Positions 39,741 to 52,475 of a DNA stretch of 64,000 nt are shown piece after piece (the first letter of the stretch is position 1; every line of letters starts with the position of its first letter). The DNA lies in assembly GCA_000507305.1 (NCBI GenBank), contig DF240228.1, forward strand, positions 1 to 64,000, read 5' to 3'. Below the pieces are notes generated by a model, which was given only the letters and a program-made list of their open reading frames with translations, searched no databases and had not been told where the DNA came from. Made by a program: the position numbers and the translations under genes. The DNA is from Breviolum minutum Mf 1.05b.01 (lineage: Eukaryota > Sar > Dinophyceae > Suessiales > Symbiodiniaceae).

Positions 39741-42700
39741 GGATGCGCTTGAGCATGAGCCTCAGATCGGCAAGGAACATGGAGAACAGGGGAGGAGATG
39801 GAGGATGTATCCAATGGAACCGTTGACAGACTGACAGACTGACAGTTGCATATAGTACTCCTACAACTGTCCTCCTACAACTGTCCAGGATTTGGTGTCA
39901 AGCCTTCGGGTGATCTCAACATTAAGATGCGGCTTGTAGAACTGAACACAACTATAGTAGCTATAGTTCTCCCCTCTTCAATGGGAAACATGATGTGGAT
40001 GAACACAGCCCGAAGACCAAATTTGACTCTAAGCACAGGTCCTCGTTGCGCGACGCCTTACGAGCAGTATCAGGATGTCCTCCATTCCTACAGGCTGTTC
40101 TGGGGTCGGACAATTCCTGCACGTTTGGGACATTGAATGCGCAGATTTCCATGATTCTTGCAACTCAGTAGAATTTCTGGGAGTCAGTTGCTGTTGATAT
40201 TTGATCTCTACCGAGATTTAGTACTTGGGATCCACCTAGGGGCTTGAGGAAAAGGAGAGTTCGTCAAGACAAGTGGCTTAGTCAGAAGAATCTATCCCCA
40301 AGTGGCTATTGCAGCCTGAAGCTCTTGGCTGTGTTTTTTTCTGCAGATTAGCTCCGTTTCAACAAAGTGTCATGCTTGTGGCTTTGTGTGTCAATTTTCA
40401 TCTATCCCACGAGCTGCCAAAGACATCGTCCATCTTTACATGGAATCATGGAACAAATCATTGCAATCTATGCGTTGTACCTTGTTGCCAGAATTTTTCC
40501 GATTCCAGCACCTGCACGCAAGACTTCAAAGGTTTTGACTGCCTTTTGCCACTATTCCTAGCAAAGACGACCCATCAGACTGATTGGAATGCTGAACAAA
40601 GAAACACTGTCGAGTTTCCTCCAAAAAATCACTATTGGATACGGACATGAATCAACATGAACATCCAATCCCATTAAGACGCCAGCGAGATCGCACCATG
40701 GTTCATTCCATTTGCTTCACCGCTCCAATGCGCTATCAATCCCGACCTTCGCTGCAGCTCGGTCAATCTGACTTCCAACGGTATCCAGCTGGCTGTCGGG
40801 TTAGGCGACGTGCAGGAAGTACAGAAACTCACAGCGAACGGTTGCTGATTTTAGGAGGCGGAATCATTGGAGTCTCAGTGGCCTACCACCTAGCCCAACG
40901 TGGTCGACGAGTAACTGTGGTAGATCATGCGGGACTAGCAAGTTGTGCTAGTGGCAAAGCAGGAGGATTCTTGGCAAGGAATTGGAATGATCGCACACCA
41001 TTGAAGCAACTGTCACAAAAAAGCTTCGATATGCATGAGGAGGTCGCAAGGAAATTGAAATTGAAATCCTACCGTCGTTTACGGTGCAAATCAGTGACAC
41101 CTGGGGGATCCAAGCCAGAAGTGCGAAAGCTACAGCATTTGGAATGGGTGGAAGATGCCAGCAATGTACGAGTCATGGGTGATGAATCAACTATTGCCCA
41201 AGTACATCCTAAAGAGTTGACTGAACAAATGTGGAAAGTTTGTGAAGGCATTGGTTCTGAATTTGTATTGGGTACCGTGAACGAACTCATGATTGAAGAC
41301 CCCAAAGGACCCGTTTCGGACCCGAAGGACCCGCGAAAGCCTCGAGTCGTCGGGGCTTATGTGAATAGCCAGCCCATCAAGGCTGAGAAGGTGATTTGCT
41401 GTATGGGTCCCTGGGCTCAGGTTATAGGAATGCTGCTGCCGAAATTGAAGATTTATGGTCAGAAATGTCACAGTGTTTGCCTGCAAACAGAACGAGTGCT
41501 TTCTGAGGCAGTCTTTTTTGCAGGCTTGGGAAATTTTGAAGTATATCCCAGAAACACTGGAGAGAATTATGTCACAGGATTTCCTGATCCTGTCAGTATT
41601 GTGACCGAGCCACCTGGAAATGTGCTGGTGCGTCGAGAGGTTTGCGAAAAATTGGTGTCTCGGATGTCCCAGGTTTCACCAGAGATGCGTTTGGCCAAAG
41701 TCACTGCAGAGCAGTCTTGCTATTTACCTTTGACAGCCGATACATTTCCAGCTATGGGACCACTTCCAGGTTATGACGGTGGATATCTATGTGTGGGACA
41801 TGGATGTTGGGGAATCTTAAATAGCCTTGCAAGCGGCATGGCTATGTCTGAACTCATCTTGGATGGAGAAGCAACTTCTTTGGATCTTAAGTGTTTTGAT
41901 CCAGAACGGCTTCTGTTATCTAACGATCCTGACTGGGCTCCGAGTTGATCGCTGCGTGCTCCAATGGAAGGACAACATGATATCAATCTCACCTGGTCCC
42001 GCTTCGTTGCTTCCCATGTATGGTAAATAGACCATCTCATGCAATGCGCGATGGCCTCACTAGGTTTGGCTCAAGAACCTTCCTTGGGCAGGCAAAGTAG
42101 GAGGCCCAGAGCACCGCACGCTGAGGTTTTTTTGGCCTTTTGCTGTCCGGGATGCTGGCTGTCACTGTGCTGTCTCACCACGTCTCTGGCGAGACACCTT
42201 TCGACGGTCGGAACTTGGGTCAGGAGCTGACAGAAGTTCAGGGACCTTGAGTATTTCTCTCAGGGAGACCTGGACAATTTCTTGAGTCAGACTCCCTTGA
42301 CTTTTGGAGAGAAGAGGAATCTATGTGCTGCAGCGCACAGCTTGCGCTTCAGGGAAAACGAGGCAAACTAAATTGATGCTTTCATACAGAGAACTGCCAT
42401 TGTCCCGGAAGTGACGAGACAAAGCGAAAAGGACATGCAATCCCCATGCCGACCCAAGCTCCCTGGAAGGGCAGTTAGCATAAAACGCGGCTTCATACTG
42501 TAAGTTGCTGTGAAAACAACTTGCTCAATGCGTGCAGACTATGACTTGGTCATGTGTTTTGCATCTTCTAGTGAGTTTGACGGTCCCAGCTTTGCTTTGT
42601 TGGATGGAGATCACGGCAGGTGGAGGACTTTAACGCCTTTACAGCGCCATTGGCAGAGCTTGGCGATGCCTTACCTTTGGAGGCGAAATCTGCATTGACA

Positions 42701-45700
42701 GTCAAACACTCTCTTAAAATGCTAACGACAGCAATGCATGCAGACTCAATTTCCGAACTCAGGTAGGATTTTGATGTTTTGTTAGAAATTGATCAACATA
42801 AATGTATGTAAGTATTGCATATAGTATGTTATATACAATCTATATGTGTGAATATTCTATCTTTATATCTTTAGATGATTTTTCCCGCCCTTGATTTTTT
42901 CCCCAAAAGTTGGCCGTTCCAGGAACAGCAGCATGACCTCTTTAGCTTGGTGGCACAGGATCCCAAACACAAGGCGCAGTGATGATGGTGATGGTGATGG
43001 TGATGGTGATGATGGTGGTGAGGACTCCACGTAAATTGAGATCTAAACATATCTAAACTATAAACAAGTAGAGAGCGTCGGGTCCAACAGGACAGTCTTG
43101 TTGGTGAAAAGTCTTGGCTGCCACATCAAAGGATGCTACGTATGTTTGGAGCTGGTAACATGAGCCAGGTCCTTTCGCAGTCTAGAAATCACCTTCGGTG
43201 AATTTAATACTGTCACTAGATTCACTAGATCTTTGTTTGATAAAGGCCAAGAGGCTGAAGAGGCAATGCAATTTCTCGATATTTCTTCTGTTTGAAAGTG
43301 TTTGGATTGCCAGGAACTTTTGGCTACCATCACAGCTCGATATGATTGGCTCTTTGAAAAGGTGCCGGCCGGCAGGGTTTAGAGTTCATGGAGGTCAGGG
43401 ACTCCGAAAATTCACAGGTAAAGCAAGCAGCATGTTGGTCATTATGATAGCATGGTTAAGAGCTTGGATTTTAAGCGGAACCACGTCTTGGAATTACTCT
43501 GAAGCATTGATTTTGAGTAGTTCTTGCTGGTAGCTCTGTTGTTGCGCTTTCCCATCGCAACAGGTCACAACTTATGCTAGCCGCTTTGAAGAGCAACTTG
43601 GCACCACCAGAGCTGTTGAGTCTGGGAATATTACACCAGGTGGACCTTAAATCAATGAATTTTATATACAAAGTCTTGCGGTAAGACGCAAATTTATGGA
43701 ACTCCTAAATTGTTGCTTGGGCATCTTTATTAAATCTGACCATACTTGACTAAGGTTCGTGGAGATGTATGCAGAGAATTCCGCTTTGACGGAGTGCAGT
43801 GTATCTGAGCCCAGTCAGAATTTTCTGAGACGAACACCCGTTGTGGACACATTTTCTACCGTTGATTCAGGTCACCTTCGCAGATGCCTCGTTGGATGAC
43901 TTTCGTATCTCGTCTTGTTCAGCTGTCTTGTTACGTGCTTCGGAAAGCTTGATCTGTGGGTAATGTTGACCGTTCAACAGGGATTACTATGCAGATTTGA
44001 AGCCAAACGTTTAGATGAATATCTGGATCTGGGTCTCACTGTTTGCTGAACAGACAATCGAGGTGCTGCACTGGCAAAATACCAGAAGCAGAAAGAGGCG
44101 AAGCCAAGAGGGGTATGTGGCAAGCCGTAGGAGAAATGGACCGTTTGAGTCATGTCGTAGGAATCCATTTATTTGTGAACGCCGGGCCCTCCTCAAACTC
44201 CTCCACTAAGTCAGTGGGTGGCAAAAGATACCAAAACGAATTCCAACATTTTTCCCCCAATCCGTTGTTGTGGTGAAAAAGACTTTTTCCTGCTTGGTCT
44301 AGAATTCCCTCAAAAAGCGGCCCTGACTGAAGTTTCGCCAAGGACATTCGTTCCATGGGCAGAACGAAGGCGCCAGTTGGGCCTGATTGTGGCAGTGACA
44401 ATGCGCGTTACATATTGTTTTACCATGTTTTATCACAAGGGTCAAAATGGCAGTGAATGGACCTTGCATGGGCATTGCAAGAGTTGACCTCTGAAATTTA
44501 GAATGCAGACGTAAGCCCTCGCCCTTAGCCTGAGACTTTCACAGGACATTGGCATTTTCCGTTTGGATTGCCAAGAGATGCAGAGGACACTTCTGCCTGG
44601 CCCTTATCTGAAAATGTGATAAAATGTGTACCATGTGTTTTTTCTATTTCTCTGATATTCTTGTGCTTTGGTGAGTTTGGGTTTCTTGAAATTTCAAGTG
44701 AGCCAACAGGTCATAGGAGAAAGAAACCAAGGCCTTCGCCCACGAACTGCTTCGATTTGTTGGCACAGTCCGTTCCACTCAGATATGGCTGCAGTTGCAA
44801 CGAATCAAGCTTGGCAAAGTGATATGCAAATGTAATTTTTAAAGGGCCTGGGCCAGTGTTGGACCCATAGCTTTCGTGAGGTATATTCCTGAGTTGGCAA
44901 TGTCGAGAAATGCTGAGCTTAGTTCAGAGATCCAGGCATCGATCTTGAAAAGTCTCCAGTTGAACTTCTGGAAAGGCAGTTTTCAGGAAGTAGAAATGGA
45001 CTTCCGTGTGCAACAAACTCATTGGCCTTGAGACTGTTTCAGGCTGCGAATGATCGCCTCAAAGAGTATCCTAACAATGTGGATGAGTATGTGGAGTTGG
45101 GACACTCAGCCTGGTGTGGATGAAATCTTCATCAGGCTTGAAAAAATATCAGTTTTTTAGGTTGCGCAAAAAGAGACGTTGAAGTAAAAGCATCATATCC
45201 ATAATGGCCCGCAATGTTTGCAGTATTGCAAGGTTCCAAGGTGACAGGGAACTTCCACACAGATCGTAGATGATGGGATCTGCCATGGCCAAGCGTTGAG
45301 CTCCAAGGTTCAATGTTCACTTGGCCAAGATTGATGCCTCCTTACCACTTCTGGAGAAGCGCTTTTTGGAGGCATGAAACATGTGACAAACCTTGGGTGT
45401 AAATGGTTCGTGTTCAGATTGAAAGTTGGATTTTTGCTGGGATGCCAGGTGCAAGAAATGGCCGAGATCATTCGGGAGCATGGGCCTTTGCGTTCTATGG
45501 AATGCTTGAAGGATTTGCTCGAGCCAGTTTTATCCAGATTCGGCAACTTTCTCGTGAATACCTGCAATGCGTCCAATGACCACTAGCAATCAGATACTGA
45601 TTTCTGGGAACCTGACACTATGCCGAGGTTCCAAATCCGCATTGACAGTGATACCCGCAAGGCTAGTTGACCTTGTTGACTGGTCGTGAAGATTCAGAAT

Positions 45701-48700
45701 TTTCGTTGCTGAGTTTGTGAGATGTTTTGTTGGTTGCAATGCTTCCAGGCCTTCAATGACCTGGCTTCTGCAAAGAATCAGCTCATTGCACAGGTCAGGA
45801 GTCCTCCCAGCTGCTGGTGTTGCCATAGTGAAAGCAGTATTGTTTTTTTTTAGCATTGGCCCGACCAAGCACCGAATGTGTATTGGATGAGGTGACCACT
45901 GGCAAAGAGAGGGCCGAGGTGGATGTGGCACACTTCAGCAAGGCCGGATGTAGACTGATCTGAAAAATTATTGACACACGGTGCATGTACTCATACTTAC
46001 TCGTAGGCTCGTAGGAATGAATTGAAAAAGAGCAGAAAAGAGCAGAACATAACACTGTTCCGAAGAGGTGGAATTTGAGCTTGGAGCCATGAGATTCTTT
46101 GAAGAACATGACAGAGACATTCTTTTGCCGTTCACTGAGGCGCTGGACGTGGAGATTCCTGAGCTCAGGAAGAATGTTTCAGACCAGTATGGGCTACCAA
46201 ATGAACCCAGGGACCGCCTTTATTTCGCACACCAAGAGTTTTCGAGAGGACTGTATTGATATTTTCCTTGGCAGATCTTTATTTCCCAAGTTCATGCTAC
46301 AGCGAGGCAACAACGTTTGGAGGCACCGGACTTGTCGGATACCTCCAAGATGGCAGCTGAAAGCCGCAAGGTGCTCTCCCGATGGCTGGAGATATTTGTG
46401 AGTTTTCAATGGAATCTTTGAACGTGTTATAACCGGCGATAACCTGAACCAGTTTCAATTGTTTTATTTGTATCCATTTGTCATTGATTCTGATTGCGGA
46501 CTTTGATTGTTTCCATGTTTCCACTTTGAATCAAACTATCCCAGTGTGCATAGGAAGTTCTGGCGCTACTCGATGACATGCAAGAAAGTCCGATGCTCAG
46601 ATTTTGAGATTTTGGTCGAGTGGAACGCAGTTTCTGTCCGAACTTTTGGCGCTTCTGCATTGGTGCCAGTTGTCAAAGTGTAGATGGATAGGTGTTGCAT
46701 CGGGAATTGATTTGGAACTGTTAGGAAACTCCAATTCCTCAAAGTGAGGAACACTTGTATAGCTTGGCAAGTACTAGATACTAGATGTTGCTTTTTAGAA
46801 ACTGGTTCACAACTTGGTGTTTTTCCATGATGAGCCGACTAAGATGTGAATCTGGCGGTAGAGGAGGCGGCGAAATTCAACCGATATCAGGAGGTTCTGA
46901 AGTTGGAGTTTGGGGACCTCAGAGGTTGAAGATTTGGTGTATGAGACTTGGGGTACTTACCATGGCAGCCTAGTTGAAGTTTCTTTTAACCCGTAGACTT
47001 CCCGTAGATTCATCCATACTTTGACTTGTAGAATTCTTGGAAATTGGAGTGTCACTTTTAAAGTCGCCACATAATAGACTGTTTTATAAGAAAACCTCAG
47101 GTGTATGTGATGGATTTGTCCTGATTCATGGGGTCATGAGTTTTGATCCGTAATTTACAGTCTATTCGTAGATCTGATTTTGCAAGTCACACGAGGCCAA
47201 CTCCCTTCGAAGATGTGGAGGAGCTCAAGGCTGGTTTTATCGTTTGGGCAGCGAGACTATGTGAGACTGGGCATTTTCCAGTGCTTGCATGACTAAATTA
47301 TTTGTTAAATGGCTCTGATCTTGAATGTGGCTGTACTCAATGTGATTGAAATCTAGCAGTGCAGATCGTGGCTCTGCTGCCACTTCTGTTTTTATTCTTC
47401 CCCTTGGTTTTCCTGCTCTTGAACCATCTTTCACTTTGAGATGTGAGATGCTTATGCTTTTCTCAACATGGTTTAAATGTGAGAGCCCCCGGATTCTGGA
47501 ACATTTTCAGAGGTTTCTGCCGATTCCGGAGAGTGGGGATGCCATCTTTTTTCCAACAGATGCCCATACTTGGAAAGCCTTATCTCCCACAAGCATCCCC
47601 TGCAATCGGACCACGGACAACAAGAAGACCAAGGACAAGAACAAGAACTAGAACAGAAACCTGACTGTTCACATCAATGCCTTCACACCCATCGCTGAGA
47701 CCACTACCACCCACAACACCAGCATCAATAAGAGCAGCGTTTCGAACTGTCACTGGCTACTCGCCCACATGTGCTCGAGCGCGCAAGCCAACCATGGCAC
47801 GCTTCAACCACAGAAGTAGGATTGTTCACGATGCAGGTCGTTCAAAACCCAAGTGAATATTCGCTGGGTCTCCTACATACAGACCTTGGGAGCCATGTCT
47901 CCAAGAACATTCAAACTTCCCTCCCTGGGTTTCTTGATTTATTGTCTCTTTCATCATGACTTGTCTTTAAATGTTTCAGTCATCAGCTGTGTGTACCCCA
48001 GGCTTCCTTTCAAATACGTGCAAAGTTGGTAGCCTCAGTCAGAACAGGGTGGCAGAGCTGCGCTCGGTGTTTCTTCAGACAGTCCTAGCAATAGGCTCCG
48101 TTTAAACCACCAATAATCCTGGAGTTTTACTTCAGATCAGAGTAGATGTACATCATTTCGTACAGATGTTAAGTTGACACAAGGATCTCAACATAGAACC
48201 AATTGGTTCAGCCCCGTTCCCTGACACAAAAAACCAGCTCTCGGCATCATGCTGCCACCCGTTCTTGAATCAGGCTTTGGCGAGGTATCGATGCATGGGA
48301 GGAGTAGGGGCGGCTCAGGGGGGAGGTATCCATGTTCCGTATCCCCAAACTGATCTTCCCTTTCAATAGGGGGGTGTTTCCAAAAAATAGGGGTACCCCA
48401 AAAGGGATGGTTTATAATGGAAAACCCTATTAAAATGGATGATTTGGGGGTACCACTATTTTCGGAAACACTCAGGGGGTTACTTGGTCCAAACTGGGTC
48501 AAAATCAAGGCTCAGCTCGGAGTGGAACAATTGCAGTTTCGGCACCGTGGATGTTGATACCATCACCAAAAAAGTGGCCGAGTACAACAAGGTGCCCGTT
48601 TCTTTTGGGAGGTGAAATTGGGTAGAGGCTTGACAGGTAGATGGTAGATGTATGTATATTAATTTGTCGGAGATTCCACTTCTGGATGTGATCGGAAATT

Positions 48701-51700
48701 CCTTAACATACAGAAAGAACTGTAAAATGTGAAATTTAGTTTTGTCTGAATGCATTTGCCATTGTCAATATTGTCACTTTGCACTCCTATGCTGGATTTG
48801 CAATTATTTAGCAAAGTATGAATCCATTGCCCCCTGAAAAACAAACTTTTTTTTTGAACATTTTCGTGTCAGTATTTTGGAGCGAGATTAACAGGCAGCA
48901 TGCACGAAAGGTGGAAGCACACACTCTCTCTCTCTCTCTCTCTCTGTGGCTGTGTCTCAGTATTTTTGAGGGGTGTGAAATCCGCTGGCTTCCTTCAAAC
49001 ACAGACCTATCATGTTTTGTCAACCTCACTGTACCAAGACACACAGAGAGGGAGTCAAAAAAGGCTCCTTGATGAGTGGTGAAACTTTCAAGTCTCGATC
49101 AAGACGTAGTGGTCGCAATTCATCCCATGGCCGCATCTCACGGCTTGCAGGTGGCTGTGCAGTCAGTGAAGGCTATGCCAGACAATAAAGTGCCAGAGAT
49201 TTGGGGCGAGTCAGTCACACAGCAGGGAGCCAAGATAGCAGTTCGAGTTGGTGAGGCGGTGGAGTTTGAGAATGTGTGCTCAGAATGATGAGAGAAAAGC
49301 ACAAGGTCATTCTGTAACGGCATTTGAGTCGATGCATTTGGACAATACAAGATGTGTTGAGTGCAAGCGTTTGGAGGAGGTCAGGTCAGAGTACAGAAGT
49401 ACTTCAATTCCTATGATGGCAGTTGGGTTTTTTAGCAGATTGTTCAGTGCAAGAATCTCCAAAAATAGAAGCTGAATTGCTCCGAATTTGGGGCTTTGGC
49501 CAAGGTTCAAGAATACGCTTCCAGTGGTCGTGGCCTTGCGGAACAAAGCCTTGAAGTCAGGTTCTTGGAGGAAGCTGTTAGTGAAGTGGACACAGCATGC
49601 AGACCACAAGTCGCCCAAGTGCCAAGGCCAAGACATTGGGAGATGATCACTTCCATGATCGGTGCGCCTTTTGCCCTGTGAGATTGATGCAGTCTGTTTG
49701 ATGTGTGCTTCACTTGCGTATCATTTTGCAATGGACTGGACATTACATAGAAGTTTAAAGCCGGGATTAGTTTGGGCTGCATCACACTGTGACACTCTTT
49801 CTCTCTTTTTTTCTGCAGCCATCCACTCAATCCAGGGACAAACTTTTGGAGCATCATGCTACCAGGCAAACACCAACACAGCAACTCAGCAACTCAGCAA
49901 CTTGACGACTCTGATTTTGTCAAGCATATATAGATCATGTTGTTTCGACTTCATTGAAGGACTCAAGCTTTGCTTTTGACTATGCCACATTAGCATGTTC
50001 ACAGATCTACAGATTACAAACTTGAACTCACTTTTGATATATTTTGCCACACCATGAATCCGCTGCTGCTGAGCATTGGAGCCTTCCTCTCCTTGGGTGA
50101 GGCATGCACAATCATTGCGGTGGGGAAGGATGCAAGCGCCACAGGTTTCCCAATGGTATCACACAGCGATGATAGTGGCCCTAGCACAACGGATGTGCGT
50201 CTGGTACGAGTACCACGACGTCAATGGCCCAAGGGTTCGGTTCGAAAGCTTTATGAATGGCGCATCCCATATCCGCGCATGGTGAGTTCGGATATGGCTC
50301 CAGAGTACCACCCACAGGTTGGGCAGCAAGAGTTTGAGGCCATTGCTGAGATTCCTCAAGTGGAAGAGACTTGGGGTTATTGGGATACAGAGTATGGTAT
50401 GCAAAATGAATGGGGCTTGTCCATTGGTGAATCCACGGCTACCGCTATGACAGCTGGTTGGGCTGCGACAAAGGACAAGCCCTGGGGCCACAACCGAGTT
50501 GGCATTGAGGATTTGACAAAGCTCGCCTTGGAGAGATGCAAGACGGCAAGATGTGCTGTGCAGACAATGGGAGATGTTGCAGTTCAACAAGGTTTCTACA
50601 GTGCTGACACGGGAAGTCCAGATGCACCAGCATATGGTGGAAGCTCAGAAGCATTGGTTGTTGTAGATGCTGAACCTGGGGACATGTGGGTCTTCAATGT
50701 TTTGACTGGTAAGAAGAATGCAAGTGCGATTTGGGCCGCTCAGCGCCTTCCCAGTGATCATGTGGCAGCTGTTGGAAATTGTTTCACGATCCGAAGCTTG
50801 GATTTGAAAGATCCAGAGAACAACCTCTTCAGTCCAGATGTTACTGAATTGGCCAAAGACATGGGATGGTGGGATCCATCAGAAGCTAAATTTGAAGGTC
50901 ACTTCGACTTCTTTGGTGCTTATGGCTACCAACCCAGCAAGGAGAATACACCCGCAGATCAGATCGAAAGCATTACCAATGTTCTTGCATACTACAGTGG
51001 CCGGCGAATGTGGCGTATCTTCAGTATGTTGAGCCCAGAGGAGGGATCGAAACTGGATCCTGAACTCGGGAATTTGCCCAAAACCAAAAATCCATATCCA
51101 CCTTCAGTTAGAGCTCCCAAGCATTCTGTGACTCGTGAGATGGTGATGAAAGTGCTCCGCGATCATTATGAAGGTACCCCATATGATCTCACAAAGGGAA
51201 TGGCAGCTGGACCACATGGCACTCCAAATCGTGGTCCTGTGAAGGGCATTACTGGGCAATGGGAAAGAGCCATCTCTATGTTCCGTACCGCCTACTCCTA
51301 TGTCTTAGAACCACAGCCAAATTTCCGTAGCATCACTTGGTTTGGCTACGATGCAGCGCATGGCACGGTGTGGTTGCCCTTCTACGGTGCATCATTGGTG
51401 TCAGCACCAAAGACACATAGTGCACATGGCTTGAATATGTCCACTTTCAACAGAGATGCTGCTTGGTGGGCATTCAACCTCATCAATCAATACTCTGACC
51501 TGAACTTCCAACAAATCAACCAGGAAGTCCGGGCGAAGGCAGAGGTGTTCCACCAACAGGCTGTGAAAGCCGTGAAAGAATGGGAGTCATTGCCTTTGAC
51601 TGAAGTGGACCAAAAAGTCAACAACTTTGCCATGGAGAAGGTTCAAGACTGGTGGGATTTGGCCTGGCAGCTGATTGCAAAGTATGGCCGCTTAGTGGTG

Positions 51701-52442
51701 ACCTACAATGAATCAGATCAAGGAGTGGATTACATTGGTCAAATGTATCCTCGTTGGTGGCTCTCCAGTCCTGATGTTGGTTTTACTATTTGGTCCCCAA
51801 AAGGACCCTTTGTCGGTGTTCCTGATAGTGGTATTTTGGCAGCATTGCCGAGTTCAAACGGATGGACCGGATGGGTCGCATCTTGGCTTACCAGCATTTT
51901 TGCTTTTGTAGGAGTTTATTTCCTTGGCCTCCGACATGGAAAGGCCACATCTGAGGTAAATGAGTTCAGCTATGTGGTTGCTCCTTAATGTCTCAGATCG
52001 ATTTCTTGGTTCTTTTGGAAGAAACTTTTGGAGAAAGGATTCAAAAAAAAGCTCGCGATCGCATTGGAAGTTGCTTTCTTTGACTTGATTCACTTCAGGT
52101 ATCGGTATATGAGATTCAGACTGTATGAAAGTGAAAACCCACAGAGTGGAACGAAATTTCGAAAAATCGACCTTCATGAATGCTCAACTTCTCAGATTCG
52201 GACCCATGAATCTGCCAGGTCAAGAGTTGGATTTAGAGGATGAAGAGTGGTGGCCACAGTTTGGCATTTTTGTGAATTTACTGTCCATCCAGTCAAAGTC
52301 AAACCAAAACATGCAGTTGCTAGCCGGAGATATATCTAGCATGTGCTGGAAGTTCCTTCCTTCCTTCCTTCCTTCTCTCTCTCTCTCTCTTCTTCTTCTT
52401 CTTCTTCTTCTTCTTCTTCTTCTTCTTCTTCTTCTTCTTNNN

Positions 52443-52475
<33 letters not shown>

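Noticed and set aside
42060-42076. TTTGGCTCAAG, resembling the 3' part of the dinoflagellate spliced leader
   Set aside because: Only about 11 bases match. It lies downstream of the oxidoreductase stop rather than upstream of any recognised coding sequence, so it is probably chance.
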